Of a DNA stretch of 64,000 nt, positions 42,976-51,482 are shown in pieces. The notes under the pieces are model-generated. The model worked only from the letters and a program-made list of their open reading frames with translations. It did no database searches and was not told the DNA's origin. This stretch comes from Herbihabitans rhizosphaerae (GTDB lineage: Bacteria > Actinomycetota > Actinomycetes > Mycobacteriales > Pseudonocardiaceae): assembly GCF_004216555.1 (NCBI RefSeq), contig NZ_SGWQ01000013.1, forward strand, positions 62,001 through 126,000. Reading direction: 5' to 3'. The translations under genes and the position numbers were made by a program. The first letter of the stretch is position 1, and every line of letters starts with the position of its first letter.

Positions 42976-44538
42976 GTGACGATTCGATTGGCGACGCTCG
43001 CGCTGTCGGTGTTCCTCCTGGTGGGCGGGAGCGTCCACGCCACGGCGAAACAGGACGGGCCGGTCGCCCGCACCTCCGCGGGGCTGGTCCGAGGCACGGA
43101 CGACGGTCCGGTGCGGCGGTTCGAGGGCATTCCGTACGCGGCCGCGCCGGTCGGCGCCCTGCGCTGGGCCGCACCCGCACCGCCCACCCCGTGGTCGGGC
43201 GTGCGCGACGCACGCCGACCCGGCGCGATCTGCCAGCAGCCGGCCGAGGGAAACCCGCCGGGAACGGCGATCAACGAGGACTGTCTGTTTCTCAACGTGA
43301 CGGCTCCGGCCCGCGCGCACCGATTGCCCGTCCTGGTCTGGATTCACGGTGGCGGGTTCATCGGCGGCTCCGGCAGCGAATACGGAATCACCCGGCCGGC
43401 GACGGTCGGAAACATGGTCGTGGTGACGATCAACTACCGCCTGGGCATTTTCGGCACCTTTCCGCATCCGCGACTCGGCAATTCGGGCGCTTTCGGTCTC
43501 CAGGACCAACAAGCGGCGTTGCGGTGGGTGCGACACAACGCCGCCGCGTTCGGTGGTGATCCACGAAATGTCACGGTGGCCGGGGAATCCGCGGGTGGCA
43601 TGAGCATCTGCTCGCAGTTGACCTCGCCGTCGGCGGTCGGCCTGTTCGACCGGGCGATCATCGCCAGCGGCTCGTGCGCGATGACCCATCCGCGCAACGC
43701 TTTCGCGCCCGGCTCGGCACCGGTGGGGACCTGGCAGCCGGTGGACAAGCTCAGGCCGGCGGTCGCGGACGCCGGCGCCAGGCTCGGCTGTCCCGATCCG
43801 CGCACCGCCTTGTCCTGCCTCCGGGACAAGCGGCCCGAGGCGGTCATGAAAGAGAACGGGCCGCTTTTTCAATTCGTCACCTACGGGACCGATGTCCTGC
43901 CGATCGAACCGGCGGTCGCACTCCGAGAGGGGTGGCACCTCCGGGTACCGGTCATGCAGGGAAACACACGCGACGAGCACGCCCGGATTGTCGTCGACGG
44001 TTATACCGACCAGCCCATGGACGATCGCCGGTACAAAGAACTGCTGGTCTCCAGTTTCGGAATCGACAAGGGCGGAAAGGCGCACGAGGCCTACCCGTTG
44101 AAAGCGTTCACGACACCATTGTCCGCCCTCAATCGGGTCTTCACCGACAACGACTGGATCTGCCCGTCGGTGACCAGCAACCGGCACTACGCCCGATTCC
44201 GGCCGACCTACGGCTTCGTGTTCGACGATCCCACCGCACCGATCATGGACGGCGGCGCGCCACTGCCTCCCTCGGTCACTCCGGCGACCGTGCACGGCTC
44301 GGACGTGCCGTACACCTTCGACTGGCCGACCGCCACGCCGTCCCAACGGCGACTCAGCGATCACATGATCCGCTACTGGGCGAACTTCGCCCGCACCGGC
44401 GATCCCAACGGCCCCGGCCTGTCCTACTGGCCTCCGGTCACCGCCGGCCGCGGCACCCGGGCGCAACTCCTGGCCCCCGACGCCATCCGGCCGATCGACA
44501 TGAACACGTCCCACCACTGCGACCTCTGGTCACCGTGA
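42976..44538 (+). CDS. Secreted type-B carboxylesterase
   Basis: A 520-residue alpha/beta hydrolase with an N-terminal signal peptide (about 1-23). Motifs: FEGIPYAAAPVGALRW, EDCLFLNV, oxyanion HGGGFIGGS, nucleophile VTVAGESAGGMS, acid probably in GNTRDEHA, and His in VHGSDVPYTFD. It hydrolyses esters of unknown identity. The GTG at 42976 has TGATAC a few bases upstream, so the message may be nearly leaderless. Confidence 0.92.
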   Translation: MTIRLATLALSVFLLVGGSVHATAKQDGPVARTSAGLVRGTDDGPVRRFEGIPYAAAPVGALRWAAPAPPTPWSGVRDARRPGAICQQPAEGNPPGTAINEDCLFLNVTAPARAHRLPVLVWIHGGGFIGGSGSEYGITRPATVGNMVVVTINYRLGIFGTFPHPRLGNSGAFGLQDQQAALRWVRHNAAAFGGDPRNVTVAGESAGGMSICSQLTSPSAVGLFDRAIIASGSCAMTHPRNAFAPGSAPVGTWQPVDKLRPAVADAGARLGCPDPRTALSCLRDKRPEAVMKENGPLFQFVTYGTDVLPIEPAVALREGWHLRVPVMQGNTRDEHARIVVDGYTDQPMDDRRYKELLVSSFGIDKGGKAHEAYPLKAFTTPLSALNRVFTDNDWICPSVTSNRHYARFRPTYGFVFDDPTAPIMDGGAPLPPSVTPATVHGSDVPYTFDWPTATPSQRRLSDHMIRYWANFARTGDPNGPGLSYWPPVTAGRGTRAQLLAPDAIRPIDMNTSHHCDLWSP

Positions 44539-44611
44539 ACCAATTCGGTGTCTCCGCGAACCCCCGTAACATGATCACCAGGCGGGGTGCGCTGAGAGGA
44601 ATCACCGAACA

Positions 44612-46141
44612 ATGGCTGATCAGAAGACTCGACGACGGGCGCGCGCCTGGCTCGCCGTCGGTGTCGTACTCGGCATCGGGGTGACCACGGCGGGGGCGAT
44701 CGGCGCCTCCGCGGAGTCGACGCCGAACGCCGTGCCGTCGATCGACTGGACCCCGTGTGGCGACGCGATCGAGTGCGCCACCGTCCAGGCCCCGCTGGAC
44801 TACACCCGCCCGTTCGGCGAAACGGTGTCGCTCAAGGTGACCCGCAGGAAGGCGACCGACCCGGCGCGTCGGATCGGCACGCTGTTCGTCAACCCCGGCG
44901 GTCCGGGCGGCTCGGCCTCCGGCCTGGTGAACGCCGTGGCCAAACGGGACACCACCGGTGAGACCGGTGCGCGGTTCGACATCATCGGCATGGACCCGCG
45001 CGGCGTCGGCGGCAGTACGCCCACTATCCGCTGCGTGGCCACGAACGACTACGCGGCACAGTGGGCCGAGGCCACCGCGGTGGCGGCGGACGGGCAGTTC
45101 AAGCGCGCCGTCTCGCAGGCGCGCTCCTACGACAAGGCGTGCGCGGACAACACCGGCCGGCTGCTGCCGCACCTCGGTACCGCCAATGTCGCCAGGGACA
45201 TGGACCTGGTGCGCGCGGCACTCGGCGAGGAGAAGATCTCCTACCTCGGCCTGTCCTACGGCACCTACATCGGCACGGTCTACGCCAACATGTTCCCGCA
45301 TCGGGTGCGTGCCGCGATGCTCGACGGCGGCTACGACCCGCGGCGCTACGCCAGCGACCCGTATCCCAACGACATGGTGCAGTACCACGCCGTCGAGAAG
45401 TCGCTGAACCGGTTCCTGGACTGGTGCGCCTCCGACGCGGCCAAGTGCGGGTTCGGCGCCGGCCGCCCCGCCGAGGCGTTCCGCGCGCTGCAGGCCGACC
45501 TCGACGCGAACCCGTTGCGGGATCCGTCCGGTGGCGTGATCGCCAACGGCGCGACCACGACCTTCGCCGTGGTCAGCTACGTCAACCGGGGCACCTCCGG
45601 CTGGGTCCCGCTCGGCGCGGCGCTGGCGAAGGCGCAGGCCAGGGACGGCAGCAGTGATCTGCTCGCGCCGATCGGCGACGGCGACACGAACTTCTACGCC
45701 GCCAACGTCGCGGTGGAGTGCAACGACCGCGTGTTCCCCGGCAGCCTCGCCGACGCCGAGGGCACACTGGCCGAGGAGGCGAAGGCCGGGCCGCTGCTCG
45801 GCAACACGATCGCCTACGGACCGCCGAACTACGACCACGGTCACGCGCTGGCGTGCCTGCAGTGGCCGGCCGAGCGCAAGAGCCGCTACGACGGGCGGTA
45901 CGACGCGCGCACCGAGACGCCGATCCTGGTGGTGGGCACGACGCACGACCCGGACACTCCGTACCAGGACTCGGTGGCCCTGTCGAAGTCGCTGGGCAAC
46001 GCGCGGCTGCTGACCTTCGACGGTGACGGGCACACCGGATTCGGGCGCAGCAAGTGCGCACTGAGCGCGGAGTTCACGTACCTGCTCGAGCTCAAACTGC
46101 CCGACGTCGAGGTCTGCAAGGACAATCCCCCGCCCGCCTGA
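44612..46141 (+). CDS. Secreted tripeptidyl-aminopeptidase-like hydrolase
   Basis: A 509-residue exported alpha/beta hydrolase. Signal peptide about 1-35 (ending ASAES), oxyanion NPGGPGGSASGL, nucleophile YLGLSYGTYIGT, acid in GTTHDPDTPYQ, His in DGDGHTGFGRSKCA. This matches the Streptomyces SlpD/tripeptidyl aminopeptidase family, which trims peptides from N-termini. Several Cys pairs suggest disulfides. GAGAGGAATC precedes the ATG at 44612. The carboxylesterase gene ends 73 bases upstream. Confidence 0.92.
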   Translation: MADQKTRRRARAWLAVGVVLGIGVTTAGAIGASAESTPNAVPSIDWTPCGDAIECATVQAPLDYTRPFGETVSLKVTRRKATDPARRIGTLFVNPGGPGGSASGLVNAVAKRDTTGETGARFDIIGMDPRGVGGSTPTIRCVATNDYAAQWAEATAVAADGQFKRAVSQARSYDKACADNTGRLLPHLGTANVARDMDLVRAALGEEKISYLGLSYGTYIGTVYANMFPHRVRAAMLDGGYDPRRYASDPYPNDMVQYHAVEKSLNRFLDWCASDAAKCGFGAGRPAEAFRALQADLDANPLRDPSGGVIANGATTTFAVVSYVNRGTSGWVPLGAALAKAQARDGSSDLLAPIGDGDTNFYAANVAVECNDRVFPGSLADAEGTLAEEAKAGPLLGNTIAYGPPNYDHGHALACLQWPAERKSRYDGRYDARTETPILVVGTTHDPDTPYQDSVALSKSLGNARLLTFDGDGHTGFGRSKCALSAEFTYLLELKLPDVEVCKDNPPPA

Positions 46142-46158
46142 CGATCAGCACCACGCCG

Positions 46159-46191
46159 CGGCGGGGAGCCCAGCCAAGGGCCTCCCCGCCG
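46159..46191. terminator. Bidirectional terminator between peptidase and importer genes
   Basis: A 10-bp stem, CGGCGGGGAG (46159-46168) with CTCCCCGCCG (46182-46191), fills the gap between two convergent genes. Confidence 0.7.
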
Positions 46192-47010
46192 TCACGTGTC
46201 CGCACTGACCGGCGGTGTGCCGATGCCGGAGTTCGTGCGTTTCCTGGCGCTGCGATAGGTGATGCGGATCGTTCCGGTGGTCGGTTCGTGATCGATGAGG
46301 GCGTCGACGTCGTACACGGTCCTCACCAGGTCCGGGGTGAGGACCACGGACGGTCGTCCCGCCGCGGCGACGCGTCCGTGGTCGAGAACCACGAGATGGT
46401 CGCAGTACTGGGCTGCGAGGTTGAGGTCGTGTAGTGCGATGACGCAGGTGACGCCGAGAGAACGCAGCAGTTCGAGCAAGTCGAGCTGGTGACGGATGTC
46501 GAGATGATTCGTGGGCTCGTCCAACAGAATCTCGCGTGGTTGCTGAGCCAGGGCGCGGGCCAGCTGGGCGCGTTGTTTCTCGCCGCCGGAGAGCGTGTGC
46601 CAGCTCCGGTGCTGTTTGTCCGCGACGTCGGCCTGTTCCAGCGCGGAGTCGATGATCTGCTCGTCGGCGTCGGTGAGTGCGTCGAATCGGCCGCGGAAAG
46701 GGGTACGGCCGAGTTCGACAACCTGGCGAACGGTGAGGGTGTCGCTGGTGGAGATGTCCTGTTCGACCACGGCGAGCCGCCGGGCGAGGGTGCGGCGGGC
46801 GAAGTCGCGCAGATCCGTGTCGTCGTAGTGGACGGTGCCGGCATCGGGTCGGCGCAACCCCGCCAGCAGTCGCAGCAGGGTGGTCTTGCCCGAACCGTTG
46901 GGGCCGAGCAGGCCGACGACCTGCCCGTCGTGGGCATCCAGGTCGACGCTGTCGAGCAGGCGGCTTTGTTTGACAGACCACGAGATCCCGACCGCCGCGA
47001 TGTGCCCCAT
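46192..47010 (-). CDS. Metal-chelate ABC importer ATPase (FecE type)
   Basis: A 272-residue ATPase. Walker A is LLGPNGSGKTTLLRLL, signature is LSGGEKQRAQLARAL, Walker B is EILLDEPTNHLDI, and the switch His is in ALHDLNLAAQYC. It powers the FecCD-type permease encoded just upstream; its ATG at 47008-47010 shares one base with the permease stop. It is the last gene of the metallophore operon. Confidence 0.93.
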   Translation of the reverse strand: MGHIAAVGISWSVKQSRLLDSVDLDAHDGQVVGLLGPNGSGKTTLLRLLAGLRRPDAGTVHYDDTDLRDFARRTLARRLAVVEQDISTSDTLTVRQVVELGRTPFRGRFDALTDADEQIIDSALEQADVADKQHRSWHTLSGGEKQRAQLARALAQQPREILLDEPTNHLDIRHQLDLLELLRSLGVTCVIALHDLNLAAQYCDHLVVLDHGRVAAAGRPSVVLTPDLVRTVYDVDALIDHEPTTGTIRITYRSARKRTNSGIGTPPVSADT

Positions 47011-48137
47011 CAGGAGTTCACTCGCCGCAGGACCAGTGCGAACGCGGGGGCGCCGAGGAGCGCGGTGATCACTCCCACGGGCAACTCGTTCGGCGCGAAG
47101 GCGGTACGAGCGAACGTGTCGATCCAGATGAGGAAGACGGCGCCGACGAGGGCGGTGACGGGAAGCAGGGTGCGGTGCATGGAGCCGGCCACGATGCGTA
47201 CCGCATGGGGAACGAGCAGGCCGATGAAGCCGATCGCACCGGATGCGGCCACGGCGGCGGCGGTGATCGCGGCGGTGAGGACCAGCAGCCAGACACGTGC
47301 GGCACGAACGTTGATGCCGAGCGCGGCCGCCGAGTCCCATCCGAACGTGAACGCGTCAAGCGCGGGGGCGAAGAACTGGATCGCGACGACGCCGACCAGG
47401 ATGAGCACGGCCGTGACCCCGACCAGCTGCCAGCGGGCCCCGGCGAGGGATCCGAGAAGCCAGTAGGTGAAACCGCGGGTGGAGTTCGCATCACCGTTGA
47501 TCATGAGGATGACCGAGGTGATCGCGGCGAAGAACTGGGAGACGAGCACGCCGGTGAGGACGACGCGTGCGGGGTTGGCGACGCGACCGCCGCCGATCAG
47601 CACGAGCAACACCCCGAAGGAGATCAGCGCGCCCGCGAACGCACCGGTCGACAGCGAGAGGCTGCCCCCGCCGATGCCCAGCAGGAGCACGGCGACGGCG
47701 CCGGTCGACGCGCCGGAGGACACGCCGAGCAGGTAAGGATCCGCCAACGGGTTCCGGGTGACCGACTGCAGGACGGCGCCCGCGACGGTCAGCGCCATTC
47801 CGACCGCGCCCGCCAGCAGGACACGCGGCACACGCGACTCCCAGATCAGGGCGTCCAGCAGCCTCGGCAACGGCTCGGTCGGGGCGATCGCACCCAATCC
47901 GACATGTCGCAGAATCGTGGAAATGACGTCGAGCGGGCCGATGTTCGCGGTTCCGAACAACGTCGCGGAAACGATCGTCACGAACAACGCGGCGGTGGCC
48001 AGAGCGCCAAGAGCCATCGGTGGAATACGCCAGGGCCGTCTCGCTCCCGATCCGAGACTCGCGGGCGGTCCCGCGGCCCGCTCGGTGGGCGGGATCTGTG
48101 CGGTCACGGCGCCGCTGGACCGCTCATTCGAGGTCAA
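47010..48137 (-). CDS. Metal-chelate ABC importer permease (FecCD type)
   Basis: A protein of about 375 residues with roughly ten membrane segments. The family motifs VPRVLLAGAVGMALTVAGAVLQ, NPLADPYLLGVSSGAS and FIGLLVPHAVRIVAG are visible. It carries siderophore-type chelates across the membrane with the downstream ATPase. The TTG at 48135-48137 overlaps the binding-protein stop (TTGA); GTG 48105-48107 is an alternative start. Confidence 0.92.
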   Translation of the reverse strand: MTSNERSSGAVTAQIPPTERAAGPPASLGSGARRPWRIPPMALGALATAALFVTIVSATLFGTANIGPLDVISTILRHVGLGAIAPTEPLPRLLDALIWESRVPRVLLAGAVGMALTVAGAVLQSVTRNPLADPYLLGVSSGASTGAVAVLLLGIGGGSLSLSTGAFAGALISFGVLLVLIGGGRVANPARVVLTGVLVSQFFAAITSVILMINGDANSTRGFTYWLLGSLAGARWQLVGVTAVLILVGVVAIQFFAPALDAFTFGWDSAAALGINVRAARVWLLVLTAAITAAAVAASGAIGFIGLLVPHAVRIVAGSMHRTLLPVTALVGAVFLIWIDTFARTAFAPNELPVGVITALLGAPAFALVLRRVNS

Positions 48138-49183
48138 CGAAGCCCTCGCTGAACGAGTTCGACGAGCCCTTTGGCGAGTGCGGGAACCGCGTAGGCGCTG
48201 CCATAGCTCGGATCCATGTAGCGCCCAGGAATAATGACGAACCGATCATTCGCCACGGCTTCGAGCTTGCTGGTGAGCGGATCTTTCTTGAGAAGGTCGA
48301 TTTTCTCCTTCGCCGTGTCACCAGGCTCTCCTCGGGTGAGATCGGCGATGACGATGACGTCCGGGTCACGGGCCGCGACGCTGTCCCAACTCACCTCGGG
48401 CCACTTTGTCGACGCGTCGTCGAAGACGTTCTTCACCCCGACCATCTCGGACACGTGCTGGGGCAACCCGCCGGTACCGGCGGCCCAGGGCTTACCGCCG
48501 AATGTGGAGTAAAACCACATCACGGTCAGCGGGTCCTTGGCCGCCTTGATTCCTTTCGCCGTCTCAAGGCCGCTGTTGATCACGGCCTGCTGCTCGGCGA
48601 TCAGCTTGTTGCCGGCGGCGGGAACGTCGAAAATCCTGGCCAGGTTGCGGTATTCGTCGAAGAGCAATTCGAACCGGGCACCTGCCACGGACTGGTGATA
48701 GACGCAGTCGAACTCGGTGAGATAGGTCGGGACGCCCAAGCCGTGCAGGACATCGCGCTCCCCGGACTGAGCCGGGGTGAAGAAGCTCGCGAAGGAAGCG
48801 TAGGCGAAATCGGGCTGCGCCTGCAACAGGGCCTCGTGCTTGATTTCCTGCCCGTGCGCGGAAAGTTTCGGGATCTTCTGGTACTCGCCGGCGATCTCGG
48901 GCGGAATCTGGTCTATCTCATACCCAGTCCCGACGATCCTGCCGCCCACCCCGAGATGGATGAGGATCTCCGCCGCGGCCTGGTTCATCGTCACCACTCG
49001 TCGAGGGGTGGCCCCGTAAGTCACCTTTTTGCCGCAGTTCTCCACTGTAAGCGGGTACTTCGTCACCCCCTCACCAGCCGATACCGGCCGCGCTCCGGCG
49101 TCGTTCGACGCGGCACCGCATCCAGCCAGGACCGCACCCACGGACAGCGCCGCGAGCACGGCGGCGATCTTGCGCAAGGTCAT
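48134..49183 (-). CDS. Metal-chelate binding lipoprotein 1 (FecB/BtuF type)
   Basis: A protein of about 349 residues with a lipoprotein signal (lipobox VLAGCGAA) and a type-III periplasmic-binding fold: YGATPRRVVTMNQAAAEILIHLGVGGRIVGTG, ARDPDVIVIADLTRGEPG. It captures a ferric or other metal chelate outside the membrane. ATG at 49181-49183 suits the GAGGGG site; an in-frame ATG lies two codons earlier. It is paralogous to the next gene. Confidence 0.9.
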   Translation of the reverse strand: MTLRKIAAVLAALSVGAVLAGCGAASNDAGARPVSAGEGVTKYPLTVENCGKKVTYGATPRRVVTMNQAAAEILIHLGVGGRIVGTGYEIDQIPPEIAGEYQKIPKLSAHGQEIKHEALLQAQPDFAYASFASFFTPAQSGERDVLHGLGVPTYLTEFDCVYHQSVAGARFELLFDEYRNLARIFDVPAAGNKLIAEQQAVINSGLETAKGIKAAKDPLTVMWFYSTFGGKPWAAGTGGLPQHVSEMVGVKNVFDDASTKWPEVSWDSVAARDPDVIVIADLTRGEPGDTAKEKIDLLKKDPLTSKLEAVANDRFVIIPGRYMDPSYGSAYAVPALAKGLVELVQRGLR

Positions 49184-49209
49184 GGCCATACCCCTCGATC
49201 TCGTCTAAC

Positions 49210-49228
49210 GAGAATGACAATCATTACT
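49210..49228 (-). promoter_or_regulatory. Fur-family box before binding-lipoprotein gene 1
   Basis: The segment has the perfect palindrome AATGA-CAA-TCATT (49213-49225) and matches 15 of 19 positions of the classical Fur consensus by eye. It differs from the IdeR/DmdR consensus. It suggests a second, metal-responsive promoter for the importer part of the operon. Fur or Zur cannot be told apart here. Confidence 0.55.
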
Positions 49229-49269
49229 ATCTTAGAGAGGGACGCAGCCGAGGCAAGGGGCAGGCGCGG

Positions 49270-50256
49270 TCAGCCCAGCCGCTGAAGACCGTCCTTGATC
49301 TCCCGGAGCGCGTTCACGCTGCCCACGGTGGGATCGAGTTCGAGCCCCGGCACCGTGATGAAGCGGTTCTCGCGGACGGCCGTCAGTTGCGATATCACGG
49401 GATGCTCGCGCAAGATCTCGATCTTCTGGGCCGCCTTGTCACCGCGGAGACCGCGATCGGGCAGGTCCGCCAGCACGATGACCGATGGATTGCGTGCGGC
49501 GATCTCCTCCCAACCGACCTCCGCCCAGTCTCCGCCGAGGTCCTCGAAAGCGTTGGGCGCCCGCAGAATTCGGCTCATGTCCTGGGGCATCCCGCTGTTG
49601 CCGGCCACATACGGCAGCCCGTCGTTGTACACCGAGTAGAGGTATACGACGCGCGGCTGGGTTCGCCGCGCCGCACTGGCGGACTGCGCGTCCGCGATGA
49701 CCTTCCGCTGTCGACGGGTCAGCTCCGCCGCACGGTCCGCGACGCCGAAGATCTTCCCGTAGTTGTCGTAATCGACGAGGAGCCGGTCGAACGGCGTGGT
49801 GTCGGGCAAGAATTGTGGGCAGTCCACCGCACTCGCGTACGACGCGACGCCCAACTCCGCCAGTTCCTGCCGAGTCCCCACACCGTCTCGGCTGAAGTCC
49901 GAGGTCACCGCGCTGGCCACGAAATCGGGATTCGCCGCGCGCAGTTGCTCGGCGGTGAGGTTCTTCGGGTTGAGCAGCCGGAGTCGTTCGTAGTCGGCCC
50001 GAAACTCCGGTGCGACCGGCCCTATCTGCAACGCGGTTCCCGCGATTCGATCTCGCAAACCGAGCGCCAGCAGGATCTCCGTGGTCTCCTGATCCGCGGC
50101 GACCGCGCGCGCCGGCGGGTGTTCGACACGAATACTCGTCCCGCAATTCTCGATGAGCACGCCGCCGCGCGCTTCCGCCTGATTGGTATCCACGCAGCCG
50201 GCCGTCGCGACGACCAGAGCGAGCACGGGCACCAGGGCGAAACCGCGACGGGACAC
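49270..50256 (-). CDS. Metal-chelate binding lipoprotein 2 (FecB/BtuF type)
   Basis: A protein of about 328 residues with a lipobox VATAGCVD and the same fold as lipoprotein 1: IENCGTSIRVEHPPARAVAADQETTEILLALGLRDRIAGTA and IAARNPSVIVLADLPDRG. The two share an IENC/VENC start and overall layout but are clearly divergent. GGGGAG precedes the GTG at 50254-50256. It follows the aminotransferase gene by 16 bases. Confidence 0.9.
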   Translation of the reverse strand: MSRRGFALVPVLALVVATAGCVDTNQAEARGGVLIENCGTSIRVEHPPARAVAADQETTEILLALGLRDRIAGTALQIGPVAPEFRADYERLRLLNPKNLTAEQLRAANPDFVASAVTSDFSRDGVGTRQELAELGVASYASAVDCPQFLPDTTPFDRLLVDYDNYGKIFGVADRAAELTRRQRKVIADAQSASAARRTQPRVVYLYSVYNDGLPYVAGNSGMPQDMSRILRAPNAFEDLGGDWAEVGWEEIAARNPSVIVLADLPDRGLRGDKAAQKIEILREHPVISQLTAVRENRFITVPGLELDPTVGSVNALREIKDGLQRLG

Positions 50257-50272
50257 TGCGACTCCCCTTTGG

Positions 50273-51439
50273 CTAGGCGATCGACCGTGAAAACGCTTCG
50301 AGTCGCCGCGCGAGATCATCCACGGCATCCCGGTCGCAATTGCCGACGCTCACCCGGATCATGTTGTGGTCGCACGGCAGGAACGCGGTTCCCGGCATGA
50401 CGATGGCGTCGAATCGAATCGCCAGCTCGCGGACGACCTGCGCGGTCGGCCGGTCGGCGAAAGGGTGCCGAATCCACGCGAAGAAGCCACCACAGGACAG
50501 CGCCTCGAATCCGCCCGGCCGCTGGGCCATGACCTGCCTGAACCAGGATCGGCGCGACGCGATGTCCCGAGATCTCTCGATCCGCCATTCCCGTGCGTGG
50601 CGCAACCCCGCCAACACCGCTTCCTGACCTATTCGCGGAGCGCACACGGCGACACAATCGAGCAGCTTCGCGATCTCCTGGTTGAGCTCCGGCGAACCGA
50701 CGACCGCCCCCACCCGATAACCGGGCAACGCCAGCTCCTTGGAGAACGAATGCAGACTAACCACCGTGTCGAGCCATCCCGGCTCACGGAAGAGCCGGTG
50801 GGCCGGATCATCGACGTCCCGAAAGGACCGGTACGTCTCGTCCAGCACGAGTGCGATTCCCCGTTTCCTCGCGGCCATGGCGAACAGCCGGATCTCCTCG
50901 GGCGGCACCGTGATTCCCGTGGGATTGCCCGGCGTCACCAGGACGACGGCCCTGGTCCGATCGGTGACCAGCGCCTCGATCGCCTCCGCACGCGGCACCA
51001 GGTTTTCGTCGGGCTCCAGGTACACCGGGGTGATTCCGTTGAGCTTGAGCCACATGTCGTGGTTGAAGTAGTACGGCAACGGCACGATGACCTCGCTCCC
51101 CGGCTCGGCCAACGCGCTGATCGTCAGACAGAAAGCCTGGTTGCATCCCGCCGTGATGACGACATTGTCAGGGGTGACCGCTCCGCCGTAGTCGCGATTG
51201 ATCTCGGCGGCGTAGGCCGCCCGCAGCGACGGCATACCCGGCACCTCGGTGTACGCACTCCCCTCCGTACTCCGTGCCGTGCGAACGATGTGCTCGCGCA
51301 CCACGGGCGCGGGCGGATACGACGGTGCCGCCTGAGCGAGATCGAGTTGGGCTCTTCGGGGTCGGTGACCCCGAAGAGCCGCATACACCGCCGTAATGGG
51401 CGAGCCCTCGACCTCGAGCGTGTGTGAACGGAATCGCAA
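50273..51439 (-). CDS. Class I/II PLP aminotransferase of the metallophore operon
   Basis: A 388-residue fold-I aminotransferase with the cofactor Lys in SLHSFSKELALPGYRVGA (about residue 234), TPGNPTGIT and LVLDETYRSF. Aspartate-aminotransferase-type substrates are expected. By position beside the MppP-like gene it could reaminate a 2-keto arginine derivative, as MppQ does in enduracididine formation; this is inference. A TTG at 51437-51439 with GAGGAG upstream is the likely start. Confidence 0.85.
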   Translation of the reverse strand: MRFRSHTLEVEGSPITAVYAALRGHRPRRAQLDLAQAAPSYPPAPVVREHIVRTARSTEGSAYTEVPGMPSLRAAYAAEINRDYGGAVTPDNVVITAGCNQAFCLTISALAEPGSEVIVPLPYYFNHDMWLKLNGITPVYLEPDENLVPRAEAIEALVTDRTRAVVLVTPGNPTGITVPPEEIRLFAMAARKRGIALVLDETYRSFRDVDDPAHRLFREPGWLDTVVSLHSFSKELALPGYRVGAVVGSPELNQEIAKLLDCVAVCAPRIGQEAVLAGLRHAREWRIERSRDIASRRSWFRQVMAQRPGGFEALSCGGFFAWIRHPFADRPTAQVVRELAIRFDAIVMPGTAFLPCDHNMIRVSVGNCDRDAVDDLARRLEAFSRSIA

Positions 51440-51482
51440 CGGTCTTTCCGCTCCTCACTCGATGGACCGGCGAGCCGGACGG

